This document shows positions 43,854 through 50,765 of a stretch of DNA of 64,000 nucleotides, one piece after another. This DNA comes from Ruoffia tabacinasalis (GTDB lineage Bacteria; Bacillota; Bacilli; Lactobacillales; Aerococcaceae), in the NCBI RefSeq assembly GCF_042652985.1, contig NZ_JBHSHQ010000042.1, positions 1 to 64,000 of the forward strand, read 5' to 3'. The notes under the pieces are model-generated. The model was not told the DNA's origin. It saw only the letters and a list, made by a program, of their open reading frames with translations, and ran no database searches. A program made the position numbers and the translations under genes. How positions within the stretch are numbered: position 1 is the stretch's first letter; every line of letters begins with the position of its first letter.

Positions 43854-43924
43854 CATTTGACATGAGCCCGAATTCACGAGGAATAGGACTCTAATCATTA
43901 ATGATTAAAATCCTATCACATGTC
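43843..43924 (-). promoter_or_regulatory. Leucine attenuator: competing antiterminator and anti-antiterminator stems
   Basis: Three mutually exclusive pairings are seen on the minus strand. (1) GACATG (43924-43919) with CATGTC (43864-43859), enclosing ATAGGA / TCCTAT and TAATCAT / ATGATTA. (2) Antiterminator TTCGGGCTC (43872-43864) with GAGCCTGAA (43851-43843), one G-U pair. (3) The terminator stem. Stem 1 begins right at the end of the Leu codon run, so a stalled ribosome would disrupt it and allow stem 2. Confidence 0.8.
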
Positions 43925-44005
43925 TAATAATAATAATAAAGCTATATTTTGGATGGCAAAGCATCGATGACTGTTAGATTGAATGTTTGGGTTAGATTTT
44001 TGCAT
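43916..44005 (-). CDS. Leucine leader peptide (29 aa)
   Basis: ATG at 44005 follows AAAAAAGGAGG with 9-nt spacing. The peptide starts MQKSNPNIQS and ends A-L-L-L-L-L-D-M-stop, with five consecutive TTA (Leu) codons (43939-43925 on the minus strand) directly before the attenuator stems. This is the design of ribosome-mediated attenuation, as in enterobacterial leu/ilv operons and the L. lactis leu-ilv operon. Its role is to measure charged tRNA-Leu, not to act as a protein. Confidence 0.8.
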   Translation of the reverse strand: MQKSNPNIQSNSHRCFAIQNIALLLLLDM

Positions 44006-44037
44006 AATACTTTGCCTCCTTTTTTGTTGGTAAAGTT

Positions 44038-44083
44038 AGTGTATAATAATTAAGATTAAAAATCAACACTAATTTTAATCTTA
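44038..44083 (-). promoter_or_regulatory. Promoter of the leader/binding-protein transcript with an 11-bp inverted repeat
   Basis: On the minus strand TTGATT (44066-44061) and TACACT (44043-44038) are 17 bp apart. TAAGATTAAAA (44051-44061) and TTTTAATCTTA (44073-44083) form an 11-bp inverted repeat that flanks and overlaps the -35, a likely operator for an unidentified regulator. Confidence 0.5.
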
Positions 44084-44328
44084 TTCTAATAAAAATAATA
44101 TATTACGGACAAAGACTGATAGATATTGTTTACTAACTTTATAAAGCGGGAATAAAATAAATAAAAAAGTATAAATGAAACAGCTTTCATCACCGAATTA
44201 AAATATTTTATGAAAACTTTAAGTGTATTAGTTAATTAAAACTCAAGATAAAATTAAATGAATGAGTATAAATAAAATAAAAAGGGACTTATTTAATCAT
44301 AATCTAATTAAATAAGTCAAAAAAGTAA
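44084..44328. other. AT-rich gap with a minus-strand terminator-like hairpin
   Basis: No gene is seen. GACTTATTTAAT (44286-44297) pairs perfectly with ATTAAATAAGTC (44307-44318). On the minus strand it is followed by CCCTTTTTATTTT, which looks like an intrinsic terminator, but no minus-strand gene precedes it. ATGAAACAGCTTTCAT at about 44175-44190 is a small near-palindrome. Confidence 0.4.
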
Positions 44329-44356
44329 TTGCTAAAAAATGATAATGCTATATAAT
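44329..44356 (+). promoter_or_regulatory. Promoter of a small RNA (TTGCTA-16-TATAAT)
   Basis: -35 TTGCTA at 44329-44334 and perfect -10 TATAAT at 44351-44356 with 16-bp spacing. Confidence 0.7.
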
Positions 44357-44362
44357 AGTAAT

Positions 44363-44537
44363 ATGCGATGAGTCGAAAAGCGATCAGGTAGATTGCAAGG
44401 TGATATACTACTGATTAACATCAACGTCGGGAAGACGAGTATAGCAAGCTCTCTGCTGTGAACAGAGACTTCGATTAATTATATTAATTTCACCGTTCGA
44501 ATAAAACCACGAAGAATTAATTCTTCGTGGTTTTTTT
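44363..44537 (+). ncRNA. Unassigned structured small RNA (or attenuated glg leader)
   Basis: About 175 nt between a good promoter and a perfect terminator (AACCACGAAGAATT / AATTCTTCGTGGTT then T7). No open frame of note is present. A possible fold: outer stem AGTCGAA (44371-44377) / TTCGATT (44470-44476); stem TGC + TATACT (44394-44409) / AGTATA + GCA (44438-44446); hairpins CGTC-GGGAA-GACG and TCTCTG / CAGAGA. A bulged GGTGA (44399-44403) can pair with TCACC (44490-44494) as a pseudoknot. I do not recognise it as a known riboswitch, 6S, tmRNA, SRP or RNase P RNA. Confidence 0.7.
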
Positions 44538-44687
44538 GTGCAATAAACGAATTTAATTGTTAAGAAAATGTAAATTTTCATTTTTTGATTAAATAAAAAT
44601 GAGATATAGGTTATAATGAAAATATGAACAGTGTTAAATATATTTTATTGCAAAATATTGTTACGGGAGTTAATAGAATGATACAAA

Positions 44688-44710
44688 GTAAAGCGCTTTC
44701 ATGTTATAAT
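44688..44710 (+). promoter_or_regulatory. glg operon promoter region with cre
   Basis: GTAAAGCGCTTTCAT (44688-44702) is a strong cre (TGAAAGCGCTTT on the minus strand) directly before TATAAT (44705-44710). No good -35 is present. CcpA binding would block the promoter, linking glycogen synthesis to carbon status. Confidence 0.65.
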
Positions 44711-44748
44711 AAAACCATAGTACTAGATGCTAATAAGGAGGGGAGTTA

Positions 44749-46656
44749 ATGAACAGTGAACTTGCCAAGGCTTCGAATTTTGAAAAAGATATTTATTATT
44801 TCAATCAAGGAACCCACAGACAAGCCTATAAATTTTTAGGAAGTCAGCGGGTTGAAGACGGCAGTAAGATTGGTTATCGATTTAATGTTTGGGCACCAAA
44901 TGCGAAACAAGTGTTTATTCAAGGTGACTTTACAAATTGGAATCTGAAGGAATTAGAATATATTGATGGAGGCATTTGGTCAATATACTTTAATGAAGAT
45001 TTAAAGGGTCAACATTACAAATATGGTATCGATAATGGTATCGGACATATTGAATACAAGATGGATCCATTTGCCTACCGACATGAGACGGCACCGAAAG
45101 ATGCGTCAATTGTTTGGGATTTACCCAACTATGAGTGGAATGACTCAAATTGGATTAAAGATCAGCGTAAGAAGAACATACTAGAAGAACCTTTACAAAT
45201 TTATGAGGTTCATTTTAGTTCTTGGCGTCAACATCCCGATGGAAGCGATTATAGTTTCCAAGAACTTGCTGAAACATTAATACCTTATGTTAAGAAGATG
45301 GGTTACACGCATATCGAATTAATGCCGTTAATGGATCACCCCTTAGATGCCTCTTGGGGTTATCAAATAACTGGATTTTATGCAGTATGTGGAAGATATG
45401 GAACTGTAGATGAATTACAAGAATTTGTTGATTATGCCCATCAAAACGGTATTGGTGTTCTTGTTGATTGGGTACCAGGGCATTATTCACGTAATTCAAA
45501 CGGCTTATCATATTTTGATGGTACTCCAACTTTTGAATATGAAGATTTGAATAAAGCAAATAATGTTGGCTGGGGAACACTTAATTTTGACTTAGGAAGA
45601 ACTCAAGTTCAAAGTTTCTTAATCTCCAACGCATTATTCTGGTTAAAAGAGTTCCACATAGATGGCATTCGAGTAGATGCCGTATCTAATATGCTTTACT
45701 TAGATTTTGATGAAGGACCGTGGACTCCGAATGAAGAAGGAACTAACATTAAGCTTGAAGGTGTTGATTTCTTACAGAAATTAAACACTGTTGTTCATGA
45801 AGAATGGCCCCAAGCGATCATGATGGCTGAGGAAAGTACTAACTGGAACGGCATCACAAAGAGTGTCGATGAAGGTGGCCTTGGGTTTGACTTTAAATGG
45901 AACATGGGGTGGATGAATGATACGTTGAAATTCTTTGAGATGGATCCGCTCTATCGACCAAAAAATTTAACGCTAATTACTTTTGTTTTCATGTATCAGT
46001 TAAATGAAAACTATATCCTTCCTTACTCGCATGATGAAGTTGTGCATGGTAAACATTCAATGTTAGGTAAGATTCAAGGAGACCGATACAATCAATTTGC
46101 AACATTAAGACTTATTCACGGCTATATGATGGCGCAACCTGGGAAAGTATTGCATTTCATGGGTAATGAAATTGGTCAATACTTAGAGTGGCGATATTAT
46201 AATGAATTAGAGTGGATTGATTTGGAAAGAGAATTCAATCGAGAGTACCAACACTACATGAGTACTTTAAATCATTTAGGTCTTAAAGAAAAATCGCTGC
46301 ATCAATTAGATCATTCCGTAGATGGGTTGACGGTATTAGATGCAGATAATTATGGCGAAGGTGTTTTAACCTTTATTAGACATAGTAAAAAAATAAATGA
46401 TTTCTTAATAATCATTTGTAACTTCGTTCCTGTACAAAGAGAAGATGTTCGCATTGGCGTTCCATTCGAAGGTACTTATGAAGTTTTATTAAATTCAGAA
46501 ATGAAAGAATTCGGTGGTACGTGGGTTGACCCAATACCAGATATAAAAACCGAAGCACTCGAAACAAATGACCAACCGTTTTCGATTAAGACGATTATTC
46601 CTGCTACTTCAGTCCTTTACATCCGTCCCAAACGTATTTCAGGCGTAAAGAAATAG
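44749..46656 (+). CDS. glgB: 1,4-alpha-glucan branching enzyme
   Basis: Introduces alpha-1,6 branches into glycogen. The 635-aa GH13_9 enzyme has an N-terminal CBM48 module (YRFNVWAPNAKQVFIQGDF, about residues 40-140) and the barrel motifs DGIRVDAV (nucleophile D310), MAEESTNW (E361) and LPYSHDEVVHGKHSML. It has the single N-terminal module typical of shorter Firmicute forms. Strong SD AAGGAGGGG. First gene of glgB-glgC-glgD-glgA. Confidence 0.96.
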   Translation: MNSELAKASNFEKDIYYFNQGTHRQAYKFLGSQRVEDGSKIGYRFNVWAPNAKQVFIQGDFTNWNLKELEYIDGGIWSIYFNEDLKGQHYKYGIDNGIGHIEYKMDPFAYRHETAPKDASIVWDLPNYEWNDSNWIKDQRKKNILEEPLQIYEVHFSSWRQHPDGSDYSFQELAETLIPYVKKMGYTHIELMPLMDHPLDASWGYQITGFYAVCGRYGTVDELQEFVDYAHQNGIGVLVDWVPGHYSRNSNGLSYFDGTPTFEYEDLNKANNVGWGTLNFDLGRTQVQSFLISNALFWLKEFHIDGIRVDAVSNMLYLDFDEGPWTPNEEGTNIKLEGVDFLQKLNTVVHEEWPQAIMMAEESTNWNGITKSVDEGGLGFDFKWNMGWMNDTLKFFEMDPLYRPKNLTLITFVFMYQLNENYILPYSHDEVVHGKHSMLGKIQGDRYNQFATLRLIHGYMMAQPGKVLHFMGNEIGQYLEWRYYNELEWIDLEREFNREYQHYMSTLNHLGLKEKSLHQLDHSVDGLTVLDADNYGEGVLTFIRHSKKINDFLIIICNFVPVQREDVRIGVPFEGTYEVLLNSEMKEFGGTWVDPIPDIKTEALETNDQPFSIKTIIPATSVLYIRPKRISGVKK

Positions 46657-46657
46657 G

Positions 46658-46727
46658 AAAGGAGATAGAATATTGGTTAACATAGTTAAACCGTCTCGCC
46701 AACGTTCAACAATATTCTAACTGTATA
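46658..46727 (+). promoter_or_regulatory. Split ribosome binding site: SD-hairpin-AUG before glgC
   Basis: The only Shine-Dalgarno sequence before glgC, AAAGGAG (46658-46664), is 63 nt from its ATG. Between them TAGAATATTG (46666-46675) pairs perfectly with CAATATTCTA (46710-46719). If this hairpin is looped out, the SD sits 9 nt from ATG 46728, the ideal spacing. Phage T4 gene 38 is a known case of such hairpin bridging. Confidence 0.6.
46673..46720 (+). CDS. Possible 15-codon ORF inside the glgC leader
   Basis: A TTG start lies 8 nt after AAAGGAG and opens 15 codons (VNIVKPSRQRSTIF after the start) to TAA at 46718. The TTG lies in one arm of the bridging hairpin, so translating this ORF and looping to the glgC start should exclude each other. 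It may be a control peptide or chance. Confidence 0.3.
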   Translation: MVNIVKPSRQRSTIF

Positions 46728-47879
46728 ATGAAACATGAAATGATAGCAATGATTTTAGCTGGTGGACAAGGAACTCGATTAGGAGTTCTAACGAAGAATA
46801 TCGCTAAACCAGCCGTACCTTTTGGTGGAAAGTATCGTATTATTGATTTTGCTTTAAGTAATTGTGCTAACTCTGGAGTTAAAAATGTTGGGGTTGTTAC
46901 GCAATACCAACCATTAGAGTTAAATGAACATATCGGTAAAGGTGCTTCATGGGGCTTAAATAGCCGTAATGGTGGAGCAACCATTCTACAACCTTACTCT
47001 AGTTCAGATGGTGAGAAGTGGTTCAAAGGAACTGCGAACGCTATTTATCAAAACATTAGTTATATAGATTCTTTAAATCCTGAAAACGTCTTAATCTTAT
47101 CAGGAGACCATATTTACAAGATGGATTACAGTGAAATGTACAATTTTCACGTTGAGAATAACGCGAGTTTAACAGTTGGGGTCATCCCAGTTGATATGAG
47201 CGAAGCATCACGTTTCGGAATTATGAATACCGATCATAGTAATCGCATTATCGAATTCGAAGAAAAACCAGCAGAGCCAAAGAGCAACTTAGCTTCAATG
47301 GGTATTTATATCTTTGACTGGCCAACACTTCGTAGATATTTAGTGAATGATTCAACTAAAGACCGTGTATTAGAAGACTTTGGTCATGATGTTATCCCAA
47401 CTTATTTAGATAATGCTGAGAACTGTTTCGCTTATTCATTCGAGGGTTACTGGAAAGATGTAGGAACAATTGAAAGTCTATGGGAAGCGAATATGGAATA
47501 TTTAAATCCTGATCATCCATTAAATGAAACGCGAAATTCTTGGAGAGTCTACACATCAAATAAAGTAACGGGTGCTCAGTTCTTAACTGAAGATGCAGAA
47601 ATTTCGAATGTTTTAATTGTAGACGGAAGTTATGTAGCAGGTAAAGTGTCAGATTCAATTATTTCACAAGACGTAACCGTTTCTCATGGTACTACAGTAT
47701 CAAATTCAGTCATTATGTCTAACGCTGTCATTGGAGAAAACTGTGAGATAGATTACGCAATCATTGGTGAAGGTGCAGTGATCGCAGACGGAGCGAAAGT
47801 TGTTGGAACAAGAGATGAAATTGCTGTAGTTGGATTTTATGATAAGGTAGGAGGCCCAAAGAATGATGGCGAAAAATAA
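46728..47879 (+). CDS. glgC: Glucose-1-phosphate adenylyltransferase, catalytic subunit
   Basis: Makes ADP-glucose from ATP and glucose-1-phosphate, the committed step of glycogen synthesis. The 383-aa nucleotidyltransferase has the signature GGQGTRLG, the KPAVPFGGKYRIIDFALSNC block, SGDHIYKMDY (metal Asp), and a C-terminal left-handed beta helix (VIMSNAVIGENCEI). MKHEMIAMILAGG aligns with other GlgC N-termini, so the start at 46728 is right even though no SD is adjacent. The last 17 nt overlap glgD. Confidence 0.96.
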   Translation: MKHEMIAMILAGGQGTRLGVLTKNIAKPAVPFGGKYRIIDFALSNCANSGVKNVGVVTQYQPLELNEHIGKGASWGLNSRNGGATILQPYSSSDGEKWFKGTANAIYQNISYIDSLNPENVLILSGDHIYKMDYSEMYNFHVENNASLTVGVIPVDMSEASRFGIMNTDHSNRIIEFEEKPAEPKSNLASMGIYIFDWPTLRRYLVNDSTKDRVLEDFGHDVIPTYLDNAENCFAYSFEGYWKDVGTIESLWEANMEYLNPDHPLNETRNSWRVYTSNKVTGAQFLTEDAEISNVLIVDGSYVAGKVSDSIISQDVTVSHGTTVSNSVIMSNAVIGENCEIDYAIIGEGAVIADGAKVVGTRDEIAVVGFYDKVGGPKNDGEK

Positions 47880-49011
47880 TATTTGTGCAATTATAAACTT
47901 AACGGAAGATGCAACTAAATTAAAACCCTTAACAAACAATCGTCCTATCGCTGGATTACCATTCGCAGGACGTTACCGTATTATTGACTTTATGCTTTCA
48001 GACTTAGCATATGCTGAGATTGATTCGGTAGGATTATTTATTGGTGAGTCTGGTCGTTCTATTTATGACCACGTTCGCTCAGGAGCAGCTTGGGATTTAC
48101 AATCTGAAGTCAGTGGAGGTATTTTTACTTTCTCACACCAAGATTGGAAGAGAAGTCATCCAAAATCTGATGAAAATGAAGATTTTTATTATAACCACCG
48201 CTTATTCTTAGAAAGATCAAAAGCAGAATACGTCTTCGTTGCCGGAAGTAAAATTATTGCAAACGTAGATATTCGTGCAATTAGACAACAACATATTCAA
48301 AATGACCGTGATATTACAGTTGTCTACAAACATTTTGATGAAAATCAAATCTCTGACGATGAAATGTTAGCACATGGTATTGTCTTTAATGGCGATGAGA
48401 TCGAGAAATTCACAGACTATGTCGTACCAAGTCAAGAAGGGAAAGTAAATCTTGGTTTAAATATGTACTTCATAAGTGTTGATAAGATGTTAAGTATCTT
48501 AGATCAAGCTACTGAAGATGAAGTTTATCTAGAACTTAATGAATTATTACAACATTATGCGACAGCTTGTTCATTAAACGGATTTGAATATACTGGTTAC
48601 GCTTCAAATATTGATACAATTGATAAATACTACAAAGCGAATATGGATTTATTAAGTTTCCCAACTTTTTCTTCATTATTCCAAACGAGCATTCCGATTT
48701 TAACAAAATCAAAACATGGTTCACCAACATATTATGCACCTGAATCAGTAGTAAGAGAATCATTTGTTGGTAGTGATACTTTTATCAAAGGAACAGTTAA
48801 ACGTTCGGTATTAAACCGTCGTGTCGTTGTTGAAAGTGATGCGCTTGTTCTTAACAGTATCCTTTTACAAGGTACTAAAGTTGGTGAAGGTGCTCAAATC
48901 GAATATGCCATCATCGATAAGAATACGGTTGTGGAACCAGGTGCTAAAATTATTGGAACACCCGATGATATTAAAGTTATTGGTAAAAATTCACACGTAT
49001 TAGCAGACTAG
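47863..49011 (+). CDS. glgD: GlgD, regulatory subunit of ADP-glucose pyrophosphorylase
   Basis: A 382-aa GlgC paralogue. It keeps AGLPFAGRYRIIDFMLSDL and the beta-helix domain (VLNSILLQGTKVGEG), but the N-terminal GGxGTRL pyrophosphate loop is replaced by NLTEDATKLKPL. In Firmicutes GlgD is poorly active alone and forms a complex with GlgC that raises its activity. AGGAGG is 8 nt before ATG 47863, and the start lies inside glgC, so the two are coupled. Confidence 0.94.
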   Translation: MMAKNNICAIINLTEDATKLKPLTNNRPIAGLPFAGRYRIIDFMLSDLAYAEIDSVGLFIGESGRSIYDHVRSGAAWDLQSEVSGGIFTFSHQDWKRSHPKSDENEDFYYNHRLFLERSKAEYVFVAGSKIIANVDIRAIRQQHIQNDRDITVVYKHFDENQISDDEMLAHGIVFNGDEIEKFTDYVVPSQEGKVNLGLNMYFISVDKMLSILDQATEDEVYLELNELLQHYATACSLNGFEYTGYASNIDTIDKYYKANMDLLSFPTFSSLFQTSIPILTKSKHGSPTYYAPESVVRESFVGSDTFIKGTVKRSVLNRRVVVESDALVLNSILLQGTKVGEGAQIEYAIIDKNTVVEPGAKIIGTPDDIKVIGKNSHVLAD

Positions 49012-49021
49012 GAGGGTAAAA

Positions 49022-50458
49022 ATGAAGGTTTTATTTGCTTCAGCGGAAGCAGCACCATTCTTTAAGTCTGGAGGACTAGGGGATGTTGCTGCGGCATTAC
49101 CTAAGGAATTAGTCAAACAAGGCGTTGATATTCGAGTTGTATTACCGAATTACACAAAAATGCCAGAAAAATACAAAAGCCAATTAGAGGAGCATTCTCA
49201 TTTCCGTTTTCAATTAGGAAATAAAAATGTATACTGCGGAATCAAAACATTAAAACATGACAATGTCATGTACTACTTTATAGATAATTTAAGTTATTTT
49301 GATCGACCAGATTTATACGGTGAGTGGGATGATGGCGAGCGCTTTGCTTACTTCTCAACCGCAATTATAGAAATGATGGAAGTAGTAGACTTCATTCCAG
49401 ATATTGTGCACTGTAATGATTGGCAAACAGCAATGATACCAGCCATGTTAGTGGATAGATATCATTGGAAGAATGCCTTGAAGTCAATTCGTAAAGTGAT
49501 TACGATTCATAATATTCGCTTCCAAGGAATTTATGATCCAAATATATTAACGAATGTCTTTGGGACAAGTTATAACACTTTTACGGATGACGGCGTTAAA
49601 TATAATGAATTAGTTAACTATCTAAAAGGTGGAATTAATTTCTCTGATCGTGTAACAACCGTCAGCCCAACTTACGCGAATGAAATTACGACACCTGAAT
49701 TTGGTGAAGGTTTAGACGCTGTGATTCGTCATAATCGTTGGAAATTACGTGGGATTATTAATGGTATTGACTATGATTCAAACAATCCAGAAACTGATCC
49801 ACTTATTCCACATCATTTTTCAATTGAAGATATGTCAGGGAAAACTAAGAATAAACTTGAACTTCAACGACGTTTAGGTTTACCAGAGAATCCTGATGTA
49901 CCAATCATTGGAATGGTAAGTCGTTTAACAGATCAAAAAGGCTTCCAGTTAATCGAAGAAAAATTGAATGACTTACTTCAACAAGATGTTCAAGTCGTCT
50001 TACTTGGTACGGGTGAAGAACAATTTGAAAACTCGTTTAGATATTTTGAAGAAGTTTACCGCGATAAGATGCGTTCTTGCATTATGTTTGATGTCGAGCT
50101 AGCTCAAATGATTTATGCGAGTTCGGATATGTTCTTAATGCCAAGTGCGTTTGAACCTTGTGGTTTATCACAGATGATGGCCATGAGATATGGGACTTTA
50201 CCAATCGTTCACGAAACTGGTGGCCTTGTAGATACTGTTCAGGCATATAATCAATTCACTGGTGAAGGGACTGGGTTCAGCTTCTCGCCATTTAATGCTC
50301 AAACGATGATAGATGTAATTAATTTAGCCTTACATATCTACCGCAATGATAAAGAAACTTGGAACCAGCTAGTAGAGCAAGCAATGAAGAGTGACTTTAG
50401 TTGGGAAGGCCCAGCTCGAGACTATATTAAATTATATGAAGAATTACTCAATGAATAA
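49022..50458 (+). CDS. glgA: Glycogen synthase (ADP-glucose)
   Basis: Extends alpha-1,4-glucan chains from ADP-glucose. The 478-aa GT5 protein has the ADP-glucose loop KSGGLGDVAAALPKEL (Lys15) and HCNDWQTAM. It also has TTVSPTYANEI, MVSRLTDQKGF and the C-terminal acid motif MPSAFEPCGLSQM-MAMRYG. TAGGAGGG precedes the ATG, 10 bp after glgD. Last gene of the operon. No glgP is attached; that gene lies with malQ. Confidence 0.96.
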   Translation: MKVLFASAEAAPFFKSGGLGDVAAALPKELVKQGVDIRVVLPNYTKMPEKYKSQLEEHSHFRFQLGNKNVYCGIKTLKHDNVMYYFIDNLSYFDRPDLYGEWDDGERFAYFSTAIIEMMEVVDFIPDIVHCNDWQTAMIPAMLVDRYHWKNALKSIRKVITIHNIRFQGIYDPNILTNVFGTSYNTFTDDGVKYNELVNYLKGGINFSDRVTTVSPTYANEITTPEFGEGLDAVIRHNRWKLRGIINGIDYDSNNPETDPLIPHHFSIEDMSGKTKNKLELQRRLGLPENPDVPIIGMVSRLTDQKGFQLIEEKLNDLLQQDVQVVLLGTGEEQFENSFRYFEEVYRDKMRSCIMFDVELAQMIYASSDMFLMPSAFEPCGLSQMMAMRYGTLPIVHETGGLVDTVQAYNQFTGEGTGFSFSPFNAQTMIDVINLALHIYRNDKETWNQLVEQAMKSDFSWEGPARDYIKLYEELLNE

Positions 50459-50468
50459 TTAAATGAAT

Positions 50469-50507
50469 AAAACTACTGGATATCTTGTTTGTATCCAGTA
50501 GTTTTTT
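50469..50507 (+). terminator. Terminator of the glg operon
   Basis: AAAACTACTGGATA / TATCCAGTAGTTTT 14-bp perfect stem followed by T. Confidence 0.9.
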
Positions 50508-50648
50508 GTTATGCAATAATTGCATAGGCAATTTCAAAAGTTATCAAATATCTTAAAAGTGGTATACCTATTAAAGATAGCGAATATTTCATTTATTTTT
50601 CACACTTATTGCTTATAATGTCCTTAAGTTAAATTAGTGTAATCTGAC

Positions 50649-50707
50649 TTGTCTTGCTGAAATTTATCTATATAATAAGTAAAGTTATCAGTCCTTAGGC
50701 TGATAAC
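50649..50707 (+). promoter_or_regulatory. Promoter of the PBP gene with a hairpin at the transcript 5-prime end
   Basis: TTGTCT (50649-50654), 16 bp, TATAAT (50671-50676). The mRNA would start near 50683 with GTTATCAG-N8-CTGATAAC (50684-50707), an 8-bp perfect hairpin at its very end that could protect the transcript or act as an operator. Another TATAAT lies at 50614-50619. The rest of the 50.5-50.77 kb gap shows nothing. Confidence 0.5.
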
Positions 50708-50765
50708 AATTAAGTAAGATAATACTATATTAATTTATACAATAAAAAATGAAAGGAGGCAAACT

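Noticed and set aside
43822..44005. T-box riboswitch before the binding-protein gene
   Set aside because: No T-box sequence (AGGGTGGNACCGCG) or Stem I features; the Leu-run leader peptide explains the structure better.
44363..44537. tmRNA, SRP RNA, RNase P RNA or a standard riboswitch
   Set aside because: None of the conserved core sequences of these RNAs could be found by eye; 6S RNA cannot be fully excluded because it has little sequence conservation.
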